Assembly: GCF_000177195.2 (NCBI RefSeq)
Contig: NC_015953.1
Coordinates: forward strand, 4,774,001 to 4,838,000
Length of the DNA: 64,000 nt
Direction: 5' to 3'
From: Streptomyces sp. SirexAA-E
GTDB lineage: Bacteria; Actinomycetota; Actinomycetes; Streptomycetales; Streptomycetaceae
In this document: one piece after another, positions 46,634-56,900 of the stretch
Layout: every line of letters starts with the position of its first letter
How positions within the stretch are numbered: position 1 is the first letter of the stretch
The notes under the pieces: generated by a model
Told to the model about the DNA's origin: nothing
What the model saw: the letters and a program-made list of their open reading frames with translations, nothing else
Database searches by the model: none
Translations under genes and position numbers: made by a program

Positions 46634-47802
46634 GCGACGACGAGATGTCCATCGGCATCGGGCAGGCGCCCCACAGCCGCCGCCAGTTCCTCGTCAAGCT
46701 GCTGTGGATCGGCATCTGGCTGGCGTTCATGAGCGCTCCCGTCCGGGACGTGGTGAGCGGTGACCACACCGTGACGGCACGGGTGCTCGGCGGAGCCGGC
46801 CTGCTGGTCTTCGTCGCCGTGTACCTGGTCCTCGTCTTCCGGCACACGTCGAGGGCGCCCGCCCGCCGTCAGGCCCTGCGGTCGATCGCGGTCCTCGCGG
46901 TCCTCGCCGTCGTCCTCTCCCTGACCCTCGGCATCTCCTGGCTGGTGCTGTTCGTCTACGTCGCGGTGTCCGCCGGCGCGACCCTGCCGCTGCGGACCGC
47001 CGGCCGGCTGATCCCGGCGGCCACCGCGGTGATGGTGCTGATCGGCCTGTCCGCCGGCCATGCCCGGGAGATCGTCACCGCGCTGGTCTTCCCCGCGCTG
47101 CTGGGCGGCTTCGCGATGTCCGGGGTGCAGCAGATGATCCGTACGACGATCGAGCTGCGCGAGGCCCGCGCCACCGTCGCCCAGCTCGCCGCCAACGAGG
47201 AACGCCTGCGGCTGGCCCGCGACCTGCACGACCTGCTGGGCCACTCGCTCTCGCTGATCACGCTCAAGAGCGAGCTGGCGGGCCGGATGCTCCCCGGCCG
47301 TCCGGACCGGGCGGCGGAGCAGGTGGCCGACATCGAGCGGGTGAGCCGGCAGGCCCTGGCGGACGTGCGCAGCGCGGTCACCGGCTACCGCCGCCCGACC
47401 CTCCCCGGCGAACTGGCGGGCGCCCGCACCGCACTCGCCGCCGCGGGCATCATCGCGGACGTCCCGACCGAGGCCCCCGACGACGTCCCGGAGGAGCAGG
47501 AGGAGGTGCTCGCCTGGGGACTGCGGGAGGCCGTCACCAACGTCGTACGCCACAGTGGCGCCCGGCGCTGCTCGGTCGCCCTCACCTCGCGCCAGACCCT
47601 GGGGGGGCCGGTCGTGGAGCTCAGCGTCAGTGATGACGGGCGGGGCGCGGCGGGGACGAAGGCGGGCAACGGTCTCACCGGCATCGCCGAACGCCTCGCC
47701 ACGGTCGACGGCACCCTCGCCACCACGACGGCGGGCCCGGCCAAGGGTTTCGCCCTCACCCTCCGTGTCCCGGTCGGTCCCGGCCTAGGATCCGGGGAAT
47801 GA
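46630..47802 (+). CDS. DesK-like sensor histidine kinase
   Basis: A 390-residue membrane kinase. Four to five membrane segments (about residues 20-150) form the sensor without an extracellular domain. The HisKA_3 phosphoacceptor is H200 in LARDLHDLLGHSLSLI. The ATPase domain has EAVTNVVRHSGA (N-box) and NGLTGIAERLATV (G-box). GTG 46630 overlaps the permease stop, and the 3' end overlaps the regulator gene. Kinases placed with an ABC-2 exporter often detect membrane-active compounds or lipid state. Confidence 0.92.
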   Translation: MSDDEMSIGIGQAPHSRRQFLVKLLWIGIWLAFMSAPVRDVVSGDHTVTARVLGGAGLLVFVAVYLVLVFRHTSRAPARRQALRSIAVLAVLAVVLSLTLGISWLVLFVYVAVSAGATLPLRTAGRLIPAATAVMVLIGLSAGHAREIVTALVFPALLGGFAMSGVQQMIRTTIELREARATVAQLAANEERLRLARDLHDLLGHSLSLITLKSELAGRMLPGRPDRAAEQVADIERVSRQALADVRSAVTGYRRPTLPGELAGARTALAAAGIIADVPTEAPDDVPEEQEEVLAWGLREAVTNVVRHSGARRCSVALTSRQTLGGPVVELSVSDDGRGAAGTKAGNGLTGIAERLATVDGTLATTTAGPAKGFALTLRVPVGPGLGSGE

Positions 47803-48410
47803 GCATGATCAGACTTCTCCTGGCCGAGGATCAGTCCATGGTGCGCGAGGCGCTCGCGGCGCTGCTCGGCCTGGAACCGGACATCGAGGTGGTGGCCCAG
47901 GCCGCCCGCGGCGACGAGGTGCTCGCCGCGGCGCGCGAGCACGCCGTCGACGTCGCCCTCCTCGACATCGAGATGCCGGGCATGAACGGCATCGAGGCCG
48001 CCGCGGAACTGCGCCGCGAGCTCCCGGACATCAAGATCGTCGTCGTCACCACCTTCGGCCGTCCCGGATACCTGCGCCGCGCCATGGAATCGGGCGCGGA
48101 CGCCTTCCTGGTCAAGGACGCCCCGTCGGCGCAGCTCGCCGACGCCGTACGCAGGGTGCTCGGGGGCGAACGGGTCATCGATCCGGCGCTGGCGGCGGCC
48201 GCCCTCGCGGAGGGGGCGAACCCGCTGACGGACCGTGAGCGCGAGGTCCTGCGCGCGGCGGCGGACGGCGCGACCAACGTGGAGATCGCCGGTGCGATGC
48301 ACCTCTCCCCGGGCACGGTGCGCAACTACCTCTCCACGGCGATCCAGAAGACGGCCGCACGCAACCGCACCGAGGCCGTCCGGGTCGCCGGCGAGAAGGG
48401 CTGGCTCTGA
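47799..48410 (+). CDS. NarL/DesR-type response regulator
   Basis: A 203-residue two-domain regulator. The receiver has E10-D11, phosphoacceptor D56 (ALLDIEMPGMNG) and K105-type Lys in FLVKDAPS. The LuxR helix-turn-helix is at about 137-200 (LTDREREVLRAAADGATNVE). Translation is coupled to the kinase gene by ATGA. The palindrome at 44870 is the likely target. Confidence 0.93.
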   Translation: MSMIRLLLAEDQSMVREALAALLGLEPDIEVVAQAARGDEVLAAAREHAVDVALLDIEMPGMNGIEAAAELRRELPDIKIVVVTTFGRPGYLRRAMESGADAFLVKDAPSAQLADAVRRVLGGERVIDPALAAAALAEGANPLTDREREVLRAAADGATNVEIAGAMHLSPGTVRNYLSTAIQKTAARNRTEAVRVAGEKGWL

Positions 48411-48419
48411 GGTACGAAG

Positions 48420-48449
48420 GGGGCCCGGCCGCAGCAGCGACCGGGCCCC
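48420..48449. terminator. Two-way terminator between regulator and glucanase genes
   Basis: GGGGCCCGG pairs with CCGGGCCCC around a 12-base loop, between two converging genes. Confidence 0.65.
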
Positions 48450-48467
48450 GCTCCACCGCCTGCCTTC

Positions 48468-50285
<1,818 letters not shown>

Positions 50286-50342
50286 GAAGTACGTCTCCTG
50301 AGTCGTGGTTGCGGGGGGCACGACGGTCGGGCGAGAGAGGCG

Positions 50343-50356
50343 AGAGAGCGCTCTCA
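50343..50356. promoter_or_regulatory. LacI/CebR-like operator before the glucanase
   Basis: On the minus strand TGAGAGCGCTCTCT, with a perfect 12-base palindrome core. It resembles the CebR site TGGGAGCGCTCCCA but with A-T at the third positions. It lies just downstream of the predicted -10 box, where a repressor would block transcription. Confidence 0.65.
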
Positions 50357-50368
50357 CGTGTTTCGCCG

Positions 50369-50398
50369 ATGTAACCGCTATGGTCCGGGACACGTCAA
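50369..50398 (-). promoter_or_regulatory. Promoter of the glucanase gene
   Basis: Minus-strand TTGACG (50398-50393) and TTACAT (50374-50369) are 18 bases apart, upstream of the operator at 50343. Confidence 0.5.
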
Positions 50399-50556
50399 GA
50401 GGTGTGCATCAAGAGGTGCGTGTGGATGCGGTGTGCGCAACAAATAACGTCTCGCGAACGGCAATTGACCTGGTATCAGCCTGAACCGGAGGGGTGCTGA
50501 CTTCACAGGATGATGTCCCCGGAGGGGGCGGGGGCCGGGCGGGCGCCGGACCGCTC

Positions 50557-51411
50557 TCAGTTCAGCAGGGCCCGGGCGGCCTGGGCGCGCCGGCGGATCT
50601 CGGCGGCCGCGGTCGGCTCCACGCCGTCGACGACCTCCGCGTACTCCTCCATCTCCGCGGCCCCCCGCAGGAACTCCCCGCGCTGCACGAGGAGCTGGGC
50701 CCGCTCGTAGCGGAGCCTGGCCGGGTGCGAGGGCAGCAGCAGCGACAACTCCAGCGCCCAGAGAGCCACATCGGTGCGCTCGGGCCGGGCCGTGGCCCAG
50801 GCCCTGATGTTGTTCAGGACGCGCAGCACGGTCTCCAGCGGCCCGGCCGGTACCAGCATCGACGCATCCAGCCGCCCCCCGCTCGTCCCCGCCACCATGA
50901 GCGCGGCGTCCTCGCCGCTCAACGGGACACCGCCGGCGAACGGATCGGCCAGCACCTGCTCCGCCGGATCACCGAAACCCACCACGTAGTGGCCGGGCAG
51001 CGCCACCCCGTACACCGGCGCCCCGGCCCGCCGCGCGACCTCCGTCCACACCACCGAGAGCAGGATCGGCAGCCCCCTGCGACGGCGCAGGACCCGCTGG
51101 AGCAGCGAGGAGTCCAGCCGCTGGTAGTCGGCGGGCCCGCCGACGAATCCGCACCGCCCGCCCAGCAGTTCCGCCAGGGCCGACGCCCACGCGCGGGCGG
51201 ACCGCGCCCCGTACGGCAGGAGGCCCGCCAGCCGGTCCAGCTCGACCTGCGCGGCGTCGATGCCGCACGGGTCGGCGGGGGCGGCGGGATCGGCCGGTTC
51301 ACCCTCCGCGCCCAGCAGGAGGCAGAGCAGGGCGAGATCCGGCCGTTCGGCGCGCGCCTCGTCGGCGAACCGCCTCCTGCGTCCGGCCTGACCGGGGTCT
51401 TGAGCGCTCAT
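50557..51411 (-). CDS. SirB1/transglutaminase-like protein
   Basis: A 284-residue cytoplasmic protein of the Transglut_core2 (SirB1) family. The typical core is RRRGLPILLSVVWTEVARRAGAPVYGVALPGHYVVGF (residues about 108-147). The catalytic Cys of true transglutaminases is not in its usual place, but the His in PGHYVV and an Asp in LADPF remain, as is common in SirB1 proteins. A TPR-like helical C-terminus follows. It probably binds rather than cross-links proteins. It lies 28 bases after the GNAT gene on the same strand. Confidence 0.82.
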   Translation of the reverse strand: MSAQDPGQAGRRRRFADEARAERPDLALLCLLLGAEGEPADPAAPADPCGIDAAQVELDRLAGLLPYGARSARAWASALAELLGGRCGFVGGPADYQRLDSSLLQRVLRRRRGLPILLSVVWTEVARRAGAPVYGVALPGHYVVGFGDPAEQVLADPFAGGVPLSGEDAALMVAGTSGGRLDASMLVPAGPLETVLRVLNNIRAWATARPERTDVALWALELSLLLPSHPARLRYERAQLLVQRGEFLRGAAEMEEYAEVVDGVEPTAAAEIRRRAQAARALLN

Positions 51412-51439
51412 ACGACATGTACTCCTGGGCTGTCGCCCG

Positions 51440-52453
51440 CTATGCGGGCCGGAAGTGGTGGTACAGGTGGTGGGCGGCGAAGCCCATGCCGTCGTACATC
51501 GCCCGGGCCGGCGTGTTGTCCGTCTCCACCTGGAGCCAGGCGGCCGACGCGCCCTCGTCGAGCGCGCGGCGGGCCAGCGCCGCCATCACGGACGTGCCCA
51601 GGCCGCGGCGCCGGTGCTCCGCACCCACCTCCACGGCCATGAACCCGGCCCAGCGGCCGTCCACCACACAGCGCCCGATCGCGGCCGGGACCCCGTCCGC
51701 GCTCTCGCCGGGGACCGACGCGAACCACACCGAGGGGCCGCTGCCCAGCACCTTCAGGACGTGTGCGCCCGGCCTCAGCCCCGGGGTGTCGAAACGCTGG
51801 TACCGGGACAGCCACGCGTCGTCCGTCCCCCGGGACAGCCGCACCCCGGAGACGTCGGCCGGCAGGTCCGCGACGGGCGCCAGCGCGGCGATCCGGGTCT
51901 CGGCCGTCACCTCGCGCCGCCACCCGTGGTCCTCCAGCTCGGCGCAGAGCCGCTCCTGCGCCCCCTCGGCGCCGGTGCCCGCCTGCACGTAGGCGGGCAG
52001 CCCCCGCTCCTCGTACCACCGCACAACACGCCCCAGCGCCTCACCGACCGGCATCCCGGGATCGCCGAGCGGCAGTACGGAGTTGGCGCGCCGGGTGAAC
52101 CCGGCGGAGGCGCGCAGCCGCCAGTCGCCCAGCGCCTCGCTCTCCACCGGCTCCCAGGCGCGCGCGGCGACCCGGGTGAGCTCCTCGAACGAGGCGGCGG
52201 GGCCGCGCCGGCGTGCCGGGGCGGGAGGCACCACCTTGCCCGCCACCAGCGAGGACTCCGGGATCCGGACGCTCTCGCCGGACCGGGGCGTGATCGACAC
52301 CACACCGTCGTCCCACGATGTGAGAACCCCGACCGTATCGGTGAACTTCGCGCCCTCGCCGCCTCCGTGCACCACCTGCCGCACCGAGACGCGTTTGCCC
52401 ACGTCATCCGCTGTCATACGGACCTCGAACCGTCCGCCGATGGTGAATTCCAC
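51440..52453 (-). CDS. GNAT acetyltransferase with N-terminal extra domain
   Basis: A 337-residue protein. Residues 1-75 form a small beta-rich domain (VGKRVSVRQVVHGGGEGAKFTDTVGVLTSW), and the C-terminal third has the GNAT acetyl-CoA loop VGAEHRRRGLGTSVMAAL (about 270-287) with QVETDNTPARAMYDGMGF near the end. A second, degenerate GNAT half may lie at 90-200. GTG 52453 follows AGGAGGGG at a longish 11-base spacing. The acetylated substrate is unknown. It diverges from fdxA. Confidence 0.88.
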   Translation of the reverse strand: MEFTIGGRFEVRMTADDVGKRVSVRQVVHGGGEGAKFTDTVGVLTSWDDGVVSITPRSGESVRIPESSLVAGKVVPPAPARRRGPAASFEELTRVAARAWEPVESEALGDWRLRASAGFTRRANSVLPLGDPGMPVGEALGRVVRWYEERGLPAYVQAGTGAEGAQERLCAELEDHGWRREVTAETRIAALAPVADLPADVSGVRLSRGTDDAWLSRYQRFDTPGLRPGAHVLKVLGSGPSVWFASVPGESADGVPAAIGRCVVDGRWAGFMAVEVGAEHRRRGLGTSVMAALARRALDEGASAAWLQVETDNTPARAMYDGMGFAAHHLYHHFRPA

Positions 52454-52570
52454 AGCTCAGTCCGCCCCTCCTGTTCGGATCGTGCCCCGGAACGGAGATA
52501 CTAGGTGCGGGCATCGACGACGCCGCGCTCCCGCGCGAGAGCCAACGCCCTACCGAGGAGGAACGACAGC

Positions 52571-52891
52571 GTGACCTACGTCATCGCGCAGCCTTGTGTC
52601 GACGTGAAGGACAAGGCCTGCATCGAAGAGTGCCCCGTCGACTGCATCTACGAGGGCCAGCGGTCCTTGTACATCCACCCGGACGAGTGTGTCGACTGCG
52701 GAGCCTGTGAGCCGGTCTGCCCGGTGGAGGCCATCTTCTACGAGGACGACACCCCGGAGGAGTGGAAGGACTACTACAAGGCGAACGTCGAGTTCTTCGA
52801 CGACCTCGGCTCGCCGGGTGGTGCCTCGAAGCTGGGTCTCATCGAGCGCGACCACCCGTTCGTCGCCGCGCTGCCGCCGCAGAACCAGTAA
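52571..52891 (+). CDS. fdxA: 7Fe ferredoxin
   Basis: A 106-residue electron carrier with one [3Fe-4S] and one [4Fe-4S] cluster. Cysteines at 9, 17, 21, 25, 40, 43, 46 and 50; the spacing CIEECPVDC and CVDCGACEPVCP fits the seven-iron type, with C9, C17 and C50 for 3Fe and C21, C40, C43 and C46 for 4Fe. The long C-terminal extension is normal. GTG 52571 follows GAGGAGGAA. It lies upstream of dapC, as fdxC does in mycobacteria. Confidence 0.96.
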   Translation: MTYVIAQPCVDVKDKACIEECPVDCIYEGQRSLYIHPDECVDCGACEPVCPVEAIFYEDDTPEEWKDYYKANVEFFDDLGSPGGASKLGLIERDHPFVAALPPQNQ

Positions 52892-52978
52892 CGGCGGCCT
52901 CACGAGCGCCGCCCGGTCCCGTACGGCTCGTCACCGTGCGGGACCGCAGCGTTTTCCGGCGTCCGTGCGCGCGCCGCG

Positions 52979-53022
52979 CCCACGTCCACGTACGAGAAAC
53001 GCCCACGTCCACGTACGAGAAA
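52979..53022. repeat. Two tandem 21-base repeats before dapC
   Basis: CCCACGTCCACGTACGAGAAA occurs at 52979-52999 and 53002-53022 (21 identical bases, period 23), ending 10 bases before the dapC start. It might be a duplicated regulator site or a recent slippage event. Confidence 0.8.
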
Positions 53023-53032
53023 GCAGAATTCC

Positions 53033-54133
53033 GTGCCCGCAGCACCCGTCTCCTCACGCCTCCCGGTCTTCCCCTGGGACAAGCTCGCGCCCTACAAGTC
53101 GACGGCCGCTGCCCACCCGGACGGTGTGGTGGACCTGTCCGTCGGCACCCCCGTCGACCCGGTGCCCGCGCTGATCCGGCAGGCGCTGGTCTCGGCCGCC
53201 GACAGCCCGGGCTATCCGACGGTGTGGGGGACCGAGGCCCTGCGGGACGCACTGACCGGCTGGGCGGGGCGCCGGCTGGGCGCGACCGGCCTGGCGCACG
53301 AGAACGTCCTGCCGGTCGTGGGCTCCAAGGAGCTGGTGGCCTGGCTGCCGACCCAGCTCGGCCTGGGCCCGGGCGACAAGGTCGCCTACCCGCGGCTCGC
53401 CTACCCGACGTACGAGGTCGGCGCGCGGCTCTGCGGCGCCGAGCCGGTCGCCTACGACGACCCGACCGAGCTGGACCCGGCCGGACTCCGGCTGCTCTGG
53501 CTCAACTCGCCGTCCAACCCGACCGGGCGGGTCCTCTCCCAGGAGGAGCTGACCCGTACCGTCGCGTGGGCGCGTGAGCACGGCGTGCTGGTCTTCAGCG
53601 ACGAGTGCTACCTGGAGCTGGGCTGGGAGGCCGAGCCGGTCTCCGTGCTGCACCCCGACGTCTGCGGCGGGACGTACGAGGGCCTGGTCGCCGTCCACTC
53701 GCTCTCCAAGCGGTCCAACCTCGCGGGATACCGCGCGGCGTTCGTCGTGGGCGACGCGGTGGTCCTCGGCGAGCTGCTCCAGATCCGCAAGCACGGCGGG
53801 ATGATGATCCCGGCCCCGGTCCAGGCGGCGACCGTCGCGGCGCTGGGCGACGACACGCACGTCGCCGAGCAGCGGGCCCGGTACGCGCGCCGGCGCACCG
53901 TCCTGCGGGCGGCGCTGGAGCGCCACGGCTTCCGCATCGAGCACAGCGAGGCGAGCCTCTACCTGTGGGCCACCCGCGACGAGCCGTGCTGGGAGACCGT
54001 CGCGCATCTGGCGGAGCTCGGCATCCTGGTGGCCCCGGGCGACTTCTACGGGCCGGCCGGGGACCGCTTCGTACGGGTCGCGCTGACGGCGACGGACGAG
54101 CGGGTGGACGCGGCGGTCAAGCGGCTGTCCTAG
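53033..54133 (+). CDS. dapC: Succinyldiaminopimelate transaminase DapC
   Basis: A 366-residue class I/II PLP aminotransferase of the lysine/diaminopimelate pathway. It has the actinobacterial DapC start RLPVFPWDKLAPYK, WLNSPSNPTGRVLS around residues 151-164, and the PLP lysine K226 in VHSLSKRSNLAGYR. GTG 53033 is chosen because conserved sequence begins directly. dapE at 55722 supplies the following step. Its TAG stop lies inside a CTAG that also begins a fragment of the 57764-type element. Confidence 0.93.
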   Translation: MPAAPVSSRLPVFPWDKLAPYKSTAAAHPDGVVDLSVGTPVDPVPALIRQALVSAADSPGYPTVWGTEALRDALTGWAGRRLGATGLAHENVLPVVGSKELVAWLPTQLGLGPGDKVAYPRLAYPTYEVGARLCGAEPVAYDDPTELDPAGLRLLWLNSPSNPTGRVLSQEELTRTVAWAREHGVLVFSDECYLELGWEAEPVSVLHPDVCGGTYEGLVAVHSLSKRSNLAGYRAAFVVGDAVVLGELLQIRKHGGMMIPAPVQAATVAALGDDTHVAEQRARYARRRTVLRAALERHGFRIEHSEASLYLWATRDEPCWETVAHLAELGILVAPGDFYGPAGDRFVRVALTATDERVDAAVKRLS

Positions 54134-54173
54134 CGCGTGTTCCGAAAGTCCCGCCTGTCCGGGCGACGCCTGG
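54131..54173. repeat. Fragment of the 57764-type palindromic element
   Basis: Starting with the TAG stop of dapC, about 43 bases follow the right arm of the 57764 element (reverse complement): GTTCCGAAAGTCCCGCCTGT, then a GGCG.CGCCTGG-type core. The other arm is absent. Confidence 0.7.
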
Positions 54174-54180
54174 CGCGAAC

Positions 54181-54232
54181 ACACGCCGAAGGGGCCCCGG
54201 GAGTGCGCACTCCCGGGGCCCCTTCGGCGTGT
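54181..54232. terminator. Two-way terminator between dapC and the small secreted gene
   Basis: A perfect 24-base stem (54181-54204 with 54209-54232) with loop GCGC, between converging genes. Confidence 0.9.
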
Positions 54233-54237
54233 GTGGC

Positions 54238-54570
54238 TCAGCCGAGCGGCAGGCCCTTGGTGGGCAGGGTGTCGCCGGTCAGCTCGCCGTCGGTCACGCT
54301 GCCGGCCTTCTTGAGGGTCTTGCCGGCGGCCGGGAGCGTCGTACCGACGAGCTTGCCGCCGGTCTCGCCGGCCACCTGGGCGCCCTGCTTCGAGGTGGAG
54401 TCCAGCGTGTTGCTCACGCCGGCCCCGTCCAGCGAGGTCAGGCCGCCGAGGGCGGGGGTCTGCGGAAGCCCCGCGGCACCCGCGGCACCGGCCGCACCGA
54501 CCACGGGGGCCGCACCTGCGGCGATGAGCAGCGCGGTACGGGCGATCCGACGGGTCAGGGGGAGGGACAT
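54238..54570 (-). CDS. Small secreted protein
   Basis: A 110-residue exported protein. Signal peptide at about 1-32 (RRIARTALLIAAGAAPVVGAAG), then a low-complexity mature part rich in Gly, Leu, Thr and Lys with no cysteines and no fold I recognise. ATG 54570 follows AAGGAGC. Related proteins occur in other Streptomyces, often called ATP-binding proteins without visible reason. Function unknown. Confidence 0.75.
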   Translation of the reverse strand: MSLPLTRRIARTALLIAAGAAPVVGAAGAAGAAGLPQTPALGGLTSLDGAGVSNTLDSTSKQGAQVAGETGGKLVGTTLPAAGKTLKKAGSVTDGELTGDTLPTKGLPLG

Positions 54571-54757
54571 GATGCTCCTTCGACGGGACGTCAACGGGTC
54601 ACGGCAGATGCGGGATCCACCTGTCCGGTGATCGGACGCACTGACAACCGCTCGGAGGGCGGGGAAGGTTGCGGGGCCCCGAGGTAAAGACTGGGTAATG
54701 CGTCGGATAATCCGTCACAGAAAGGGCCAGTGGAGCCCGTACGGATGACGGCCCGGA

Positions 54758-55660
54758 CTACTGAGCGAGCCGCATCCGGACCGACGTGGCGCCCGACTCC
54801 TTGTCGCCCGTCCGCCAGCCCGTGTCGGGGCGCCACACCCGGCCCTCGTAGGAGACCTCGGCGATCCGGAGGGTCCCGGCCCGGGCGACGGCCCAGTGGG
54901 CGATCTCCCAGCCGCGCCGGGACTCGGCCCCGTCCGCGGCGCTCACCTGCGCGCGCACCGGCACCGAGACCGTGGTGGTGGCGGCGGCCCCCGCGGCCCC
55001 GGCGGCCGGCAGCACGTCCTTGCCGAACGAGCGGATCAGATCCGCCCGCACCTCGTCCGCGTCCCCCGGAAGGCTGTCGGCCACCTCCCGCAGCGAGCAG
55101 GTCAGGGAGGCGGGGGCGCGGCCGGTCAGCGCGGCGGCCAGCAGCGTCGCGTCCGGCTCGTGCTTGGCGTAGGCCTGCGGGAAGGCGCTCTTCTGCACCC
55201 GCTGCGCGGCCTCGGTGAGCGGCAGCCGGGAATAGCCCGGCACCTTCGCCAGGTGCGTGTAGAACTCCCCGGCGGAGTAGACCGGGTCCATGATCTGCTG
55301 AGGCGTCCCCCAGCCCTGCGAGGGCCGTTGCTGGAAGAGGCCGAGCGAGTCCCGGTCGCCGTGGTCGAGATTGCGGAGCGTGGACTCCTGGAGCGCGGTC
55401 GCCAGGGCGATCGTCACCGCGCGCTCCGGCATCCCCCGGGTGGTCCCCACGGCGGAGATCGTCGCGGCGTTGGCGGCCATCTCGGGGCTCAGTTCGTAGC
55501 TGCTCCCGTCGTCCGCCCCGGCGGCGCGCACGACGCACCGGGACGACCCCTGGTGCCCGGTGACGTACTGCACGACCAGATATCCGGCCAGGGCCGTGAG
55601 CACGGCGAAGGCGGCCGCGACGCGGAGGAGGCGGTGGCGGGGGGCTGCGGTCCGGGGCAC
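54758..55660 (-). CDS. Membrane-anchored transglycosylase-like protein
   Basis: A 300-residue protein with a membrane anchor at about 12-31. The outer part has a lysozyme-like segment ALATALQESTLRNLDHGDRD with candidate catalytic Glu92, followed by SLGLFQQRPSQGWG, as in actinobacterial lytic transglycosylase-like wall proteins. The C-terminal 80 residues (EIAHWAVARAGTLRIAEVSYEG) match the tail common to these proteins. GTG 55660 fits the anchor; the ribosome site is weak. Homologues are sometimes mislabelled heavy-metal transporter. It diverges from dapE. Confidence 0.8.
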   Translation of the reverse strand: MPRTAAPRHRLLRVAAAFAVLTALAGYLVVQYVTGHQGSSRCVVRAAGADDGSSYELSPEMAANAATISAVGTTRGMPERAVTIALATALQESTLRNLDHGDRDSLGLFQQRPSQGWGTPQQIMDPVYSAGEFYTHLAKVPGYSRLPLTEAAQRVQKSAFPQAYAKHEPDATLLAAALTGRAPASLTCSLREVADSLPGDADEVRADLIRSFGKDVLPAAGAAGAAATTTVSVPVRAQVSAADGAESRRGWEIAHWAVARAGTLRIAEVSYEGRVWRPDTGWRTGDKESGATSVRMRLAQ

Positions 55661-55708
55661 GGGCCCACCGTACTGGAGGGTACGGGCGGGGCCGGGAACG
55701 AAGTCCCC

Positions 55709-55714
55709 TAGAGT
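55709..55714 (+). promoter_or_regulatory. Probable -10 box giving leaderless dapE mRNA
   Basis: TAGAGT ends 7 bases before the dapE ATG, and no Shine-Dalgarno is present. Confidence 0.45.
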
Positions 55715-55721
55715 CGTGGCC

Positions 55722-56801
55722 ATGGACGGACACACCCTTGACCTCGCCCTCGACGGTCCGGCGCTCACCGCCCGGCTCGTCGACCTCCCGTCGGTCAGCG
55801 GGCAGGAGAAGGACCTGGCCGACGCGATCGAGGGGGCCCTGCGCCCGCTGGCGCACCTGAAGGTCGACCGGTACGGGAACAACGTCGTCGCCAGGACGCA
55901 GTTGGGCCGCGCCGAGCGTGTCGTCCTGGCCGGACACATCGACACCGTGCCGATCGCCGACAACGTGCCCTCACGGCTCGACGACGACGGTGTGCTGTGG
56001 GGGTGCGGCACCTCCGACATGAAGGCGGGCGTCGCCGTGCAGCTGCGCATCGCGGCGACCGTGCCGGAGCCCAACCGCGACCTGACGTTCGTCTTCTACG
56101 ACAACGAGGAGGTCGCCGCCCACCTCAACGGCCTGGGGAAGGTGGCCGAGGCCCACCCCGAGTGGCTGGAGGGGGACTTCGCCGTCCTCCTGGAGCCGTC
56201 CGACGGCGAGGTCGAGGGCGGCTGCCAGGGCACGCTCCGGATGCACCTGCGACTGGACGGCGAGCGGTCCCACTCGGCACGCAGCTGGATGGGTTCCAAC
56301 GCCGTCCACGCCGCCGCGCCGGTGCTGGCGAAGCTGGCGTCGTACGAACCGCGCCGGCCGGTCATCGACGGGCTGGAGTACCGCGAGGGCCTCAACGCGG
56401 TCGGGATCGAGGGCGGTGTCGCCACCAACGTGATCCCCGACGCGTGCACCGTGGTGGTCAACTACCGCTACGCCCCCGACCTCACGCCCGAGCAGGCCGA
56501 GGCGCACGTGCACGAGGTGTTCGCGGACTGCGGCGTCGCCGCGTTCACGGTCGACGACCACTCCGGCGCGGCGATGCCGGGCCTCTCGCACCCGGCGGCC
56601 GTGGCGTTCATGGCGGCGGTCGGCGGCACGGCCAGGCCCAAGTTCGGCTGGACGGACGTGTCGCGCTTCGGGTCACTCGGCGTCCCCGCGGTGAACTACG
56701 GCCCCGGCGACCCGCTCTTCGCGCACAAGCGCGACGAGCACGTCCGCACCGAGCTGATCACCCACTGCGAGGAGCGGCTGCGCTCCTGGCTCACCAGCTG
56801 A
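55722..56801 (+). CDS. dapE: Succinyldiaminopimelate desuccinylase DapE
   Basis: A 359-residue M20 zinc peptidase-fold enzyme that frees succinate from N-succinyl-LL-diaminopimelate. Zinc-site residues are in LAGHIDTVP (His, about residue 71), GTSDMKAGVAV (Asp, about 101) and DNEEVAAHLNG (Glu-Glu, about 134). The C-terminal His is in PLFAHKRDEHV. Works with DapC (53033) in lysine and peptidoglycan precursor synthesis. Confidence 0.94.
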   Translation: MDGHTLDLALDGPALTARLVDLPSVSGQEKDLADAIEGALRPLAHLKVDRYGNNVVARTQLGRAERVVLAGHIDTVPIADNVPSRLDDDGVLWGCGTSDMKAGVAVQLRIAATVPEPNRDLTFVFYDNEEVAAHLNGLGKVAEAHPEWLEGDFAVLLEPSDGEVEGGCQGTLRMHLRLDGERSHSARSWMGSNAVHAAAPVLAKLASYEPRRPVIDGLEYREGLNAVGIEGGVATNVIPDACTVVVNYRYAPDLTPEQAEAHVHEVFADCGVAAFTVDDHSGAAMPGLSHPAAVAFMAAVGGTARPKFGWTDVSRFGSLGVPAVNYGPGDPLFAHKRDEHVRTELITHCEERLRSWLTS

Positions 56802-56846
56802 CCCACGGCATTCCCCTGCGTGTAACCTCCGCCGATCTACGCTGAA

Positions 56847-56874
56847 GCGACGTACGTACAGCGACGTACGTACA
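56847..56874. repeat. Two 14-base tandem repeats before the LOG-family gene
   Basis: GCGACGTACGTACA occurs twice without a gap, 26 bases before the next start codon; each unit contains the palindrome ACGTACGT. Flanking CTCCGCCGAT and GTCGGCGGAG are near-inverted. A dimeric regulator could bind here. Confidence 0.7.
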
Positions 56875-56900
56875 TCGCAGGTCGGCGGAGGGAGCAGGAC

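Noticed and set aside
52979..56874. CRISPR-like repeats before dapC and the LOG gene
   Set aside because: Only two units each, with spacers of 2 or 0 bases and no cas genes.
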